Below, piece after piece: positions 18,781-27,307 of a stretch of 64,000 bases of DNA (within the stretch, counting starts at the first letter, position 1; each line of letters opens with the position of its first letter). The notes below the pieces were generated by a model that was not told where the DNA came from, did no database searches, and saw nothing but the letters and a program-made list of their open reading frames with translations. The DNA is from Desulfonatronospira thiodismutans ASO3-1 (lineage in GTDB: Bacteria; Desulfobacterota; Desulfovibrionia; Desulfovibrionales; Desulfonatronovibrionaceae): assembly GCF_000174435.1 (NCBI RefSeq), contig NZ_ACJN02000002.1, positions 1,059,490 through 1,123,489 on the forward strand, given 5' to 3'. The position numbers were made by a program, and so were the translations under genes.

Positions 18781-19611
18781 ATGCAGAGCAGGATCGCATC
18801 CATCCTGAAGCTCAAATATCAGCCGGCAGCCCTGACCTGGTCCGATGAAAAGCCGTCCGGGGCAATTGAGTTCAAGGCGGATCGGTGGGGCTGCGTAATG
18901 TTTTCCTTAGCCAGCGTGGTCAAGGGCAAAACCGCGGTATTCAGCCGTCAGACCTATGGATGCTGGGGCGGAGGCGTGGGCCTTGGCTTCGGCAACAAAT
19001 ACCAGGATTTTCCCGGCGGCGAGGAATGCTTTTACAACTTTCTGTCCAGCGGGAACAAAAATTCAGAGCAGGGCAGAGCTGTGGGCGAAAAGATCAGGGA
19101 AGCCGGCCTGGGCGAGTTCGGTGATGATTTTATGGAAGGGGAACGTTACATCAAAACCCCTGATCATGTGCGCTCATTTGTGGAGTCCCTGCCCATTACC
19201 GAGGTACCTGCAAAGTACGTGGTACTCAAGCCTCTGCAGGAGATCCAGGAGGAAACTGATAACGTGCAGGTGGTTACTTTCCTGGTGGATGCGGATCAGT
19301 TGTGCGCCTTAGTGGTCCTGGCCAATTACGGCAGGCACAGTTTTGAAAATGTAAGCATCCCCTTTGTAGCCGGATGTCAGGCCATTGCTCTTCTGCCTTA
19401 CGCCGAGGCCCTGAAGGAAGAGCCCAGGGCAGTGGTAGGGCTCATGGACCCATCAGCCCGCAAACACCTGCGCAGGATGCTGGACAGAAATCTCATGTCC
19501 TTTTCCATGCCCCTGGCCCTTTTCAGGGAAATGGAAAACAATGTGGATGACAGCTTTTTGTTCAGGAATACGTGGCAGGCCATAACCGGCGACTGGAAAG
19601 AAAAAAAGTAA
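18781..19611 (+). CDS. DUF169 family protein
   Basis: I place the 276-residue product in DUF169 (COG2043) from its glycine-rich QTYGCWGGGVGLGFGNKY segment with a cysteine near residue 60 and a second cysteine in VAGCQAIALLPY. The family has no agreed biochemical role. The ATG at 18781 follows a strong GGAGGGGG and lies 11 bases after the rpmB stop, so it is co-transcribed with rpmB; the frame extends upstream into rpmB but that is a shadow. No signal peptide or membrane segment is visible. Confidence 0.78.
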   Translation: MQSRIASILKLKYQPAALTWSDEKPSGAIEFKADRWGCVMFSLASVVKGKTAVFSRQTYGCWGGGVGLGFGNKYQDFPGGEECFYNFLSSGNKNSEQGRAVGEKIREAGLGEFGDDFMEGERYIKTPDHVRSFVESLPITEVPAKYVVLKPLQEIQEETDNVQVVTFLVDADQLCALVVLANYGRHSFENVSIPFVAGCQAIALLPYAEALKEEPRAVVGLMDPSARKHLRRMLDRNLMSFSMPLALFREMENNVDDSFLFRNTWQAITGDWKEKK

Positions 19612-19776
19612 AAGAAACGCAGCATGCGGGCGAAAACCTCTATACAACCACAAACAGACAACCCTGTACAGCCGTAGTTTATTACCTGATGCAGGGGATC
19701 AGTCCATACTTGACATTTAATGTGCTGAATGTGAGCCATGAGCCTGGAAACACAATATTACCAGTTGCTTAGAATC

Positions 19777-20631
19777 TTATGACGTAGCCACTCCCTTGCG
19801 GTAGTTCTCCATGTAGCGCCTGTAGGTCCAGTTGCCCAGGGGCTCAATGTTGTGGTCGCGTACAGCCTGCCATTTCATTTTTTTGTCCGGGCTTATCTGG
19901 CCGTAATGGGTGAACTCTACTCCCATGTCCACATCCTTGGAAAAAAAATCCTCCATGCTGTACCTTATCCGGCCCTTGATCCAGAAATCCTGGCTTTTTG
20001 CTTTCTCCGGGTCGTCCAGGTTCATCCAGATGACCAGGACCAGGCCCCTGTTCCAGTCCAGTTCCAGTTCCTTGATAAGCCTGGAAGTCGCTCTTACCTT
20101 CATCCCTCCTGCAGAAAGATCCACCACGCTAAAGCTTCCTTCCTGGATATAATCCAGGTTTATCCTGGGACTGTAGAGACCGGTCTTTGTGTCTTTGGTC
20201 CTGGGGCGGATAAAGCGGTGTTCTTCCCATATGCAGAAGTTCACCATCAGATTCTGGTCCATTTCAATGCGCATGCTGGAGCGTCGCTGGCCGATATCCA
20301 GCTTTTGGGGCCGTTGGAGGACCATCTTGACTATTTTTTCTTTTTTGGCCAGCTCCACAATTCTTGCCCCGAAATTGAAGAACATCTCTTTTTGAGGCCC
20401 TTTTTTCTGAGTAAGACGGAAGTAACAGATTATTTCCAGGTCGTGCCAGCTGTTGCTGTAATTTTCCAGGGTGGAGATTTCCAGGTAAAGGTGATTTTCA
20501 TCAAAGTCTTCTAAGGAGGCCTCAAGACTGTCCATGCTTGTTGCCTCCTGGGGCATGACGATGATGAGCTTGGAGCGCTGGTCCTGGGCCGCCTGAAAAC
20601 AGGCCTGAAGTTTATCCGGAGAAGTAATCAT
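19777..20631 (-). CDS. PilZ domain protein, probable c-di-GMP receptor
   Basis: A 284-residue cytoplasmic protein with an N-terminal YcgR-like region (residues 1-110) and a C-terminal PilZ domain. The c-di-GMP-binding residues are present: RxxxR as R117-SSM-R121 and DxSxxG as D171-LSAG-G176. Such proteins usually couple c-di-GMP to motility or adhesion. It is convergent with the DUF169 gene and lies 192 bases downstream of a hybrid histidine kinase on the same strand. Two hairpins lie in the leader region. No output domain beyond PilZ is recognisable. Confidence 0.83.
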   Translation of the reverse strand: MITSPDKLQACFQAAQDQRSKLIIVMPQEATSMDSLEASLEDFDENHLYLEISTLENYSNSWHDLEIICYFRLTQKKGPQKEMFFNFGARIVELAKKEKIVKMVLQRPQKLDIGQRRSSMRIEMDQNLMVNFCIWEEHRFIRPRTKDTKTGLYSPRINLDYIQEGSFSVVDLSAGGMKVRATSRLIKELELDWNRGLVLVIWMNLDDPEKAKSQDFWIKGRIRYSMEDFFSKDVDMGVEFTHYGQISPDKKMKWQAVRDHNIEPLGNWTYRRYMENYRKGVATS

Positions 20632-20663
20632 GTAGTGTTGCCGTAAGTTTTTTCTTTGGTTAT

Positions 20664-20735
20664 CTGCAGGGCATTCCTGCAGAATAGTATTTTGATCGGT
20701 TGCTTAAACGATTGCCGCCTCAAGGCGTCAGTCGT
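20664..20735 (-). other. Two hairpins between the hybrid kinase gene and the PilZ gene
   Basis: CTGCAGG/CCTGCAG (20664-20670 with 20676-20682) forms a perfect stem, and 20708-20735 folds as an imperfect stem with CGCCT/AGGCG at its core. Neither is followed by a T tract on the minus strand. They may be leader structures of the PilZ gene or the processed end of the kinase transcript. Confidence 0.35.
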
Positions 20736-20823
20736 TCAGTTATAATGATATTTTCTGAATTTCAACAGCGGATTCGGGGAAAATATCCGGGGACCGCCGG
20801 CAGAGCCAGGTTGCAGGCTACGC

Positions 20824-22692
20824 TCACGGAGTCGCCCATTTCTGGACGATTTGATTTAAGCTGTCGGGCATGATGGGTTTGGGCAGGTAGTCATTCATGC
20901 CCGCTTTAATAAAGCGCTCCCTGTCTCCCTCTCCGGCATGGGCTGTAAGGGCGATTACAGGGATCTCGGGGTTCAGCACCCTGGTCTGTCCGGTACGCAA
21001 GCTTCTGATGGCAGTAATTCCGTCCATTACCGGCATCTGCACATCCATGAGTACCAGGTGGTAATGTTTTTTCTGCAGGGCTTCAAGGGCCTGCCGGCCG
21101 TCAGAGACCACATCTGCATGAAAACCGTTTTTTTCCAGGACCTTTGTGGCCAGCAACTGGTTTACAGAATTGTCTTCTGCGATGAGAATCCTGATACCTG
21201 TATTGACTGCCGGATTTTCAGGGGCTGGATCTTCTGAAGCCTGTTTTGGCTGCCAGGAATCGTGGGTGGTTTTCTCCTGCAGGCCAAACCATACTTTAAA
21301 CCAGAAAGTGGAACCAGTGCCCGGTGAACTCTCAAGCCCGATTTCTCCGTGCATCAGTTCCACCAGGCTTTTACTTATGGACAGGCCCAGGCCACTGCCC
21401 CCGTACTCACGGCTGGTGGAACTCTCGGCCTGCTGGTAAGCAGTAAAAAGCCGGTTCTTTGTTTCCTGGTCAATCCCAGGCCCGGTGTCTGTAATTTCAA
21501 AAAGAATCTGGATACTCTTCTCAAGTTTGGTCAGTGGCGAAACCTCCAGCCGGACTCCGCCCTGAGCGGTGAATTTGACGGCATTGCCGGACAGGTTGAA
21601 AAGTATCTGGCGAAGCCTTCCCGGGTCACCCTGAAGACTGGTTTCAAGGGCCGGGTCTATCCGGCTGACAAAGTCAATATCCTTCTCCCCGGCATTAATC
21701 TTCATTATATGGGTGATTTCGTCCATCATCGTGCGCAGGTCGAAATCCACCTGCTCCAACACAAGCCGGTCTGCTTCAATTTTGGAAAAGTCCAGGATAT
21801 TGTTGATGATGTCCAGAAGGTTTTCGCCGCTGGATCGGATCAGTCCGGCAAGATGGCGCTGCTCGGTGTTCAGGGGGGTTTCCAGGAGAAGCTGGCTGAG
21901 CCCCATGACACCATTCATGGGGGTTCTTATTTCGTGGCTCATGGTGGCCAGAAACATGCTCTTGGCGCTGGTAGCCTCTTCTGCCTCGTTTTTGGCTGCA
22001 GCCAGGTTCTGTTCCTGTATCCTTAATTTTTCATGGTCCCGCAGGCTGACCATGGCCCAGGCAAAAGTCTCGGCAAAGTGTTCAACAAAGTCTGTGGCCA
22101 CTTCCCTGGTATAGCGGTTTGAATCCCGGTCATAAAACATGAGCAGCCCTACGGGTCTCTGGGACCTGAAGCGGTCATGCAAAGAAAAGACAATGGCGGA
22201 TCCGGTGCGAAGCGATCCCTGAGGAGTAAAGCCAAGATCCTCCAGCAGACCCGAAGCCCTGAGGTCTTCAGCAGAATGTATGGTGCATCCGGAAAAGTGA
22301 TCCAGGTCCAGTACAGCCCGCAGTTTATGCAGTCCGGACTGGGGCATGGTGGTTACAGAATCGGGGACAAGGCCGTCGTACTCTTCACTGGCCAGAACCA
22401 GGTGTATTCCGTCCAGCCTGAGTTCTTTTTTCAGGCTCTGCAGCAGTCCGGGAAGCCGGGCAAGGGTGGTTGTGGAGTGCACAATGGAGCAGCATTTTCT
22501 AAATCGCTGAAAAGCGGCCATGCTGTCCTGGTAGGTGGATACTATTTCTTCCACCTGAGAACGCAGCTTGCGGGAGCTTTTCCTGGAGGGGGGCATAAAT
22601 GCATCCCTGGCAGGATTTTTTTCGGCAGCAGGAAAGCTGTCCTCTCCTGCGGCTTTTTTAAATGAAGGCCTGGAAAACACTTCCCTGGGCAT
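20824..22692 (-). CDS. Hybrid sensor histidine kinase (GAF-like sensor, HisKA, HATPase, receiver)
   Basis: A 622-residue soluble hybrid kinase. Residues 40-220 form a DUF484/GAF-like sensor, followed by a short coiled coil; no membrane segment is present. The HisKA box is [11 protein letters not shown] with the phospho-histidine at residue 253. The ATPase boxes are [13 protein letters not shown] and [11 protein letters not shown]-terminal receiver ends the protein, with the phospho-acceptor aspartate at residue 550 (DVQMPVMDG). The output partner is not encoded beside it. It is divergent from a second, smaller kinase-like gene. Confidence 0.9.
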   Translation of the reverse strand: MPREVFSRPSFKKAAGEDSFPAAEKNPARDAFMPPSRKSSRKLRSQVEEIVSTYQDSMAAFQRFRKCCSIVHSTTTLARLPGLLQSLKKELRLDGIHLVLASEEYDGLVPDSVTTMPQSGLHKLRAVLDLDHFSGCTIHSAEDLRASGLLEDLGFTPQGSLRTGSAIVFSLHDRFRSQRPVGLLMFYDRDSNRYTREVATDFVEHFAETFAWAMVSLRDHEKLRIQEQNLAAAKNEAEEATSAKSMFLATMSHEIRTPMNGVMGLSQLLLETPLNTEQRHLAGLIRSSGENLLDIINNILDFSKIEADRLVLEQVDFDLRTMMDEITHIMKINAGEKDIDFVSRIDPALETSLQGDPGRLRQILFNLSGNAVKFTAQGGVRLEVSPLTKLEKSIQILFEITDTGPGIDQETKNRLFTAYQQAESSTSREYGGSGLGLSISKSLVELMHGEIGLESSPGTGSTFWFKVWFGLQEKTTHDSWQPKQASEDPAPENPAVNTGIRILIAEDNSVNQLLATKVLEKNGFHADVVSDGRQALEALQKKHYHLVLMDVQMPVMDGITAIRSLRTGQTRVLNPEIPVIALTAHAGEGDRERFIKAGMNDYLPKPIMPDSLNQIVQKWATP

Positions 22693-22835
22693 AACAGGTC
22701 TCCTTCCGGTCTTTTGCCGCCTGTACGTTTTTCCAGTTTTGAAGAAATCTCAGGTTCGTCTGCAGATTTTTTATATGTTAACAAAAACAGGGTGTTTTGA
22801 CAATTTGACTAATGCCCCGGCCAAAAAGGGTCTGA

Positions 22836-22864
22836 TTGACCTCTTATCTTAACTGGGATAGAAA
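22836..22864 (+). promoter_or_regulatory. Weak candidate promoter for the small histidine kinase gene
   Basis: TTGACC (22836-22841) and TAGAAA (22859-22864) are 17 bases apart, about 105 bases upstream of the chosen ATG. The -10 match is poor and the call is tentative. Confidence 0.28.
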
Positions 22865-22970
22865 AACAACCAGCAGATTTTATGGCAGGGTGTGGCCGTT
22901 GCCCTGCTTTAAGGTACAAAGCAGAACATTTGGCCGGTTGGATGCCTATGAAAAAACAGGGAGGATAGTC

Positions 22971-23873
22971 ATGCAGGTTGAGATCCAAAAAGATATAAGT
23001 CTGACCCCGGAGGACAGCATCTTCCTGGATATGCACAGTTTTTACAATATTATCAATATTATTTCCGGAGAACTGCAGATCCTGGAAATGATGTCCGGGG
23101 ATGAGAGAGCACTTCAGGACTGTGTGGACCTTTGTTTCAGGATAAAGGACGGTATGAGCAGCAGGGACAGCATACTGGAATATGCAGGAAGCGTGGAAAA
23201 GCATGCCGCATTTATCCAGGATCGCCTGCAGGAGTTTTTAAAAAGTCGCCCGGGGCTTACAGATGATCCAGAGGTCCGGGAATCCAGAGCCAACATAGAC
23301 TCAGTGCTGGACATACTCAGGGTGCGGGCCGGGGAAATCGTCAACCGCCTGGAGAATCCGGACAAATGGGAGGATCATGATTTAAGCCGGCTCATGCAGA
23401 ACTTTCTGGATGTATTCAGCGCCATTGAAAAAAACAGCAAGGGACGCTACCGCTTTGTATACAACCTGGCCCGACAGGGTCCGACGGATTACTTTATCCA
23501 CCTCAATTTCCAGGGCACCCGCCAGGACAGTATCAATATGCCCCCGGTCCTGCAGGACGTCATGCGCGATCTGGTGGCCAATGCCCGAAAATACACCGAG
23601 CCTGGGGGAAAGGTCCTGGCCGGTCTTTATGATGACGGTAAAGATATTCGCTTTGCAGTGGAGGACACCGGCAGGGGCATTCCTGAAAATGAAATCGAGA
23701 ATGTAGTGGATTTCGGCGTCCGGGGCAGCAACGTGCAGGAAAAACGGACCATGGGGGGCGGATTCGGCCTGACCAAGGCCTACAGCGTTGTCAGGCAGTT
23801 TGGAGGCAGGATGTGGATAGATTCTGCACAAGACCGCGGGACCCGCATAACCCTGATTCTGCCCAGGCCTTAA
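22971..23873 (+). CDS. Small cytoplasmic histidine kinase
   Basis: A 300-residue protein with no membrane segment. The N-terminus carries an H-box-like HSFYNIINIISGELQIL with a histidine at residue 22, resembling the HDFNNLL type of box. A helical region follows, and the C-terminal ATPase has N box DLVANARKYTEPGG, G1 box VEDTGRGIPE and G2 box GGGFGLTKAYSVV. It has no sensor domain, so it probably takes its signal from a partner. The ATG at 22971 follows GGGAGGATAG; the frame continues upstream but without conserved sequence. No receiver partner is adjacent. Confidence 0.83.
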   Translation: MQVEIQKDISLTPEDSIFLDMHSFYNIINIISGELQILEMMSGDERALQDCVDLCFRIKDGMSSRDSILEYAGSVEKHAAFIQDRLQEFLKSRPGLTDDPEVRESRANIDSVLDILRVRAGEIVNRLENPDKWEDHDLSRLMQNFLDVFSAIEKNSKGRYRFVYNLARQGPTDYFIHLNFQGTRQDSINMPPVLQDVMRDLVANARKYTEPGGKVLAGLYDDGKDIRFAVEDTGRGIPENEIENVVDFGVRGSNVQEKRTMGGGFGLTKAYSVVRQFGGRMWIDSAQDRGTRITLILPRP

Positions 23874-23881
23874 CCCATAAC

Positions 23882-24026
23882 CATTCAGGGGATGCCTTGA
23901 TCGGCCCTGGGGACAGTCCCCGCGATACCTTTTCAGCACAAACACAGAAAGTACAGACGCGAAGTTTTGTGAGCATGCACAGTTAGACTTACTCCTAAAA
24001 CCCTGTCATAAAAAACAAGAAACTTA
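23882..24026. repeat. Repeat element copy B, left half
   Basis: Starts with CATTCAGGGG, the end sequence of copies A and D, and has a perfect GGGGACAGTCCCC palindrome at 23909-23921. The similarity fades before a 244 bp foldback that begins at 24027. It lies 8 bases after the stop of the small kinase gene. I take it as the left part of an element whose right part is at 24271-24380. Confidence 0.6.
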
Positions 24027-24270
24027 GACAGGATTAACAGGATTGACAGGATAAGCAATCAGCGGCCCCGGTGAAATCAGCTGCGCTGTCCTTCGGAATT
24101 TCACAGGGCAAGCCGGAAGCCGCAGATTGCATTAGCCATCCAGCACTCACTTTCTTCTTCATGAGTGCCGGAAAAAAGTGAGTGCTGGAGTGATAACCTT
24201 TTGGCCTGGCTTCCGGCCAGGACAAAAATGTTTTTCTCTTAATCAATCTCTTAATCCTGTTAATCCTGTC
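24027..24270. repeat. 244 bp nested foldback element
   Basis: Bounded by an 18 bp perfect inverted repeat (GACAGGATTAACAGGATT at 24027-24044, complement at 24253-24270). Nested within it are further perfect stems: 24112-24121 with 24208-24217 (GCCGGAAGCC), 24140-24153 with 24175-24188 (CCAGCACTCACTTT), and a side hairpin 24071-24077 with 24098-24104. No protein is encoded. The shape fits a non-autonomous foldback or MITE-like element, or a structured RNA. Confidence 0.75.
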
Positions 24271-24380
24271 AAAAAAGCTCTTTCCTTTATTGGGTTGCGG
24301 GCATGGCCCGCGTTAGTACTTAGCGGGGGACAGTCCCCTGTCACGCCAGAGGCGTGAGTGCCAGTAATCACCACCGAGAA
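24271..24380. repeat. Repeat element copy C, right half
   Basis: Contains GGGGACAGTCCCC at 24326-24338 followed by a hairpin and flank (24340-24373) that match copy A at 14462-14495 in 33 of 34 bases. The terminal inverted repeat seen in copy A is lost; the sequence runs straight into the ferritin terminator. Confidence 0.68.
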
Positions 24381-24384
24381 CCCA

Positions 24385-24417
24385 TAAAAAAACGCCTGCA
24401 AAATTCTTTGCAGGCGT
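24385..24417 (-). terminator. Intrinsic terminator of the ferritin gene
   Basis: An 11 bp perfect stem (24392-24402 with 24407-24417, ACGCCTGCAAA) with a 4-base loop is followed on the minus strand by seven T residues (24385-24391). It lies 28 bases after the ferritin stop codon and is a textbook rho-independent terminator. Confidence 0.9.
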
Positions 24418-24444
24418 AAAAACCGTCCCGGTTGACTGTTCAGC

Positions 24445-24963
24445 TTATACCTGGCCCTGGCCACAGGGGCAGGCCATGGTTCTCTGGCCAAGCTCCTGGT
24501 CTATTGCGAAAAGACCTCCCGGGGCGTCAGCAGTGAGCTTCAGCTTCTGCAGCACTGCATCGGCACTGGCCTCTTCTTCCACCTGTTCAGTCACAAACCA
24601 CTGTAAAAAGATGTTGGAGGCATGGTCCTTCTCCTGGATGGCCAGATCCACCAGCTCATTTATCAGGCCGGTGACCTTTTTTTCGTGAGAGAGCACGTTT
24701 TCAAAGACAGCCAGGGCTGAATCCCAGTTTCCGGGGGGTTCTTCAATGGCCCTTAGCTGGGCCCGGCCTCCGCGTTCATGTATGAAGTCGTAAATCTTCA
24801 TGGCGTGCATCAGCTCCTCCTGGGCCTGCATGCGCATCCACCTGGCGCATCCGGCCAGGCTTTTATCCTCGAACCAGCCAGACATGGACAGGTACATATA
24901 AGAGGAATACATTTCCGCGTTTACCTGCTGGTTCAGGGCTTCCTGCATTTTCGGGGTCAGCAT
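24445..24963 (-). CDS. ftnA: Bacterial ferritin
   Basis: A non-haem ferritin storing iron as a 24-mer in the cytoplasm. The 172-residue four-helix protein starts MLTPKMQEALNQQVNAEMYSSYMYL with ferroxidase glutamate E17, and has the second-helix EELMHAMK segment (E50, H53) and later QWFVTEQVEEE. The C-terminal tail is unusual, ending CPCGQGQV with two cysteines. A strong terminator follows and no partner gene precedes, so it is monocistronic. I saw no clear Fur box in the short upstream spacer. Confidence 0.93.
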   Translation of the reverse strand: MLTPKMQEALNQQVNAEMYSSYMYLSMSGWFEDKSLAGCARWMRMQAQEELMHAMKIYDFIHERGGRAQLRAIEEPPGNWDSALAVFENVLSHEKKVTGLINELVDLAIQEKDHASNIFLQWFVTEQVEEEASADAVLQKLKLTADAPGGLFAIDQELGQRTMACPCGQGQV

Positions 24964-25026
24964 GGTTTACTCCTTGTGGTTAAGGTTTGGTTGATCTGTT
25001 TTCAGGGGACAATGGTCCTTTTTCTT

Positions 25027-25686
25027 TCATGATTCTGCAAGCTTTTCAGCAGTCTTGGTCTCAATTTTTTTGACCTTTATAAGCACCAGGTTGCCCAGGT
25101 AAAAATATTCAGTCCCCACCGTCTGCAGTCCAGGCCAGGACATCAAGAGCCCGTGCAGTCCACCTTTTTTAATGAATTCCTGGTAATACTGGTAATGCTT
25201 TTTTCCTGCCAGGCGCTCCGGGATGTGTGCCGGAAGGCTTGTTATTCTGCCGCAAACACCGAGGGGCAGAGCGTGTTCCAGTATGACCACATGTCCTGCA
25301 GGCCTGGTTATGCGCAGGGCCTCTGCCATTATCTGCTTCTGCACAGGCCATGGGTTTTCATGCAGGGCCAGGCAGAGAAGGGCGCAATCAAAGCTCCGGC
25401 TGGAGAATGGCGTACTGGTCAGGTCCGCCTGAACCACGACGGTACGGGGAGAAAAGCCAGCAGCTTTTTTAAGCATTGCAGCGGAAAAATCAACCCCGCA
25501 GGCCTGAAAGCCGTACCTGCTTAAAAGCCGGAGCTGACGGCCGGTGCCGCAGCCCAGGTCCACCACTTTTTCTGCCTGCAGTGTTTTTAGCCTGGTGCAT
25601 ATTGTCTTTCTTATGCGGTGTAGAAAAGGGGTTACCGCCAGGTCGTAAAGAGGGGCTATTGCTGAGTAGGGATCAAGTCTGTTCAT
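25027..25686 (-). CDS. SAM-dependent methyltransferase, coupled to bioF
   Basis: A 219-residue class I methyltransferase with the SAM-binding motif VVDLGCGTGRQLRLL (about residue 41) and acidic loop GVDFS, an ADLTSTPFSSRSFDCALL segment and a C-terminal part with HYQYYQEFIKKGG. The start codon overlaps the stop of bioF (ATGA), so the two are co-translated. A BioC role (malonyl-ACP O-methyltransferase, one step upstream of BioF) is tempting from the pairing, but I see no BioC-specific signature; a small-molecule methyltransferase of the UbiE type is as likely. Confidence 0.8.
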   Translation of the reverse strand: MNRLDPYSAIAPLYDLAVTPFLHRIRKTICTRLKTLQAEKVVDLGCGTGRQLRLLSRYGFQACGVDFSAAMLKKAAGFSPRTVVVQADLTSTPFSSRSFDCALLCLALHENPWPVQKQIMAEALRITRPAGHVVILEHALPLGVCGRITSLPAHIPERLAGKKHYQYYQEFIKKGGLHGLLMSWPGLQTVGTEYFYLGNLVLIKVKKIETKTAEKLAES

Positions 25687-26849
25687 GTCTGGTATTGCCT
25701 GGCAGAGATGGTGCTGAAGGCTTTTTGCACAACTTCTATCTCCTTGTGGGTCATGTCCGCTCGAAGGCAGATCCTCAGTCTTGCCGAATCTTCCGGGACA
25801 GTGGGCGGACGGATGGCCCCTGCATAAATGCCGGCCCTGACCAGATCCTCCCGGGCCTGCAGCACTGCCCTGCTTTTTTTCATTATTACCGGGATAATCT
25901 GAGTGGTGCTTTTGCCGGTATCATATCCCAGTCTTTGCAAAAAAGACCTGATCTGTCTGGACAGGTCCAAAAGCTTTTCCCCCTGTTGCGGACTGGCCTG
26001 TACCTGGCGCAGGGCCTCCAGGCAGGCACCCACAACAGCAGGGGGCAGGGAGGTGGAGTAGATGAAGCTGCGCGCCCTGTTTACCAGAAGGTCTATTAGT
26101 TCTCTGGACCCGGCCACATAGCCGCCGTAGGACCCCAGGGCCTTGCTGAAGGTCCCCATGTGCAGGTCCATTTCCTGCTCAAGATCCAGTTCATGGACCA
26201 GACCTCGGCCTCTGCCCAGTATGCCGGTGGCATGGGCCTCGTCTGCAATGGTAAGCACCCTGTACTTTTTGCACAGGTTTAATATTTCCGGTAAAGGGGC
26301 TCTGTCTCCGTCCATGCTGAAAACAGTGTCTGTGATGAGGATCTTGGGAGCCTGGACGGGTTTTTGGGCCAGAAGATATTCCAGGTGTTCTGGATCGGCG
26401 TGCCTGTAGCGCACGTGAGTCGCCCTGGACAGGGTGATGCCGTCAATTATGCTGGCGTGATTGAGCCTGTCCGAAAAGACCAGGCATTTTCTGTGGGCCA
26501 GGGTGCTTAATATCCCCAGGTTGGCAGCGTATCCGGAACCGAATACCAGGGCTGCGTCAGTGCCTTTGAACCGGCAGAGTTCTTCTTCCAGGGCGGTGTA
26601 AAGAGAGTAGTTTCCGGAAATAAGCCGGGATGCACCGCTGGACGTGCCGAATTCTTCCACGGCCCGGATGGATGCTTCTTTCATCTCTTTTGAACCGGCC
26701 AGTCCCAGGTAGTTGTTGGAAGCCAGGTTTAAAAGCCTTTGTCCCTGAAAATCCAGGTACAGGTCCGGACCGTGATCTACAGCGGGAATGCTTCGTTCGT
26801 GGGACTGCGGCATTTTTTTTCCGGGTGGGGGATAGTGTTTTGTGGTCAT
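25683..26849 (-). CDS. bioF: 8-amino-7-oxononanoate synthase (alpha-oxoamine synthase)
   Basis: PLP enzyme condensing pimeloyl-ACP/CoA with alanine, the first ring-forming step of biotin synthesis. The 388-residue product shows SNNYLGLAG near residue 41, HASIIDG, the PLP aspartate-histidine motif DEAHATG, and the PLP-lysine segment TFSKALGSYGG near residue 235. It could instead be 2-amino-3-ketobutyrate CoA ligase, which shares these motifs, but no tdh is adjacent. It is followed by a coupled methyltransferase gene and preceded by a repeat element. Confidence 0.85.
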   Translation of the reverse strand: MTTKHYPPPGKKMPQSHERSIPAVDHGPDLYLDFQGQRLLNLASNNYLGLAGSKEMKEASIRAVEEFGTSSGASRLISGNYSLYTALEEELCRFKGTDAALVFGSGYAANLGILSTLAHRKCLVFSDRLNHASIIDGITLSRATHVRYRHADPEHLEYLLAQKPVQAPKILITDTVFSMDGDRAPLPEILNLCKKYRVLTIADEAHATGILGRGRGLVHELDLEQEMDLHMGTFSKALGSYGGYVAGSRELIDLLVNRARSFIYSTSLPPAVVGACLEALRQVQASPQQGEKLLDLSRQIRSFLQRLGYDTGKSTTQIIPVIMKKSRAVLQAREDLVRAGIYAGAIRPPTVPEDSARLRICLRADMTHKEIEVVQKAFSTISARQYQT

Positions 26850-26987
26850 TTTACTCTGCCTGGCTGCTTAGAGGTTCTGGAAAAAAGGAAGGAAAGGCCC
26901 GTGGATTTAAAAAACTGCTCAGCATCATTTAGGAGAAAAGCACCCTCGAAGCAAGGTCCTCTCGGGAGCTGCAATATTTTTGAGTCA

Positions 26988-27158
26988 GCATTCAGGAGAT
27001 CTTAAGTGATGGTTCCTGGTCCTCACGCCTTTGGCGACACCTTTCCTGTACAGTTAAAATATGACAAACGCTAAGTTGTGTGAACCTTCAAAGAAGTGCT
27101 TAGCGGGGACAGTCCCCAGGCCCTGCGCCAGGAACTACAACTGAGTGCCCCCTGAATG
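26988..27158. repeat. Palindromic repeat element, copy D (opposite orientation)
   Basis: Runs from GCATTCAGG (26988) to CCTGAATG (27158), matching the ends of copy A inverted. It holds the perfect palindrome GGGGACAGTCCCC at 27105-27117 and a diverged CTCACGCCTTTGGCGA hairpin near 27023-27038 that corresponds to the TCACGCC hairpin of copy A. It fills much of the divergent spacer between bioF and ugd, so it sits within or beside the promoter region of both. Confidence 0.7.
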
Positions 27159-27307
27159 GTTACCGAATGGTTACTTTTTTGGGATGAGCCCTGCAAAACA
27201 CCTTTTACAGGCGGATGTTTTTCAGTTAAGAACAAAAACGGATGACAGGTTCTTTTGTATCTGCGGGGCATTTTTCTGGAGCAAGAAACTATATCAGGAG
27301 TTGATGA

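Noticed and set aside
22796-22801. TTGACA as the -35 box of the small kinase gene
   Set aside because: No acceptable -10 sequence lies 16-18 bases downstream.
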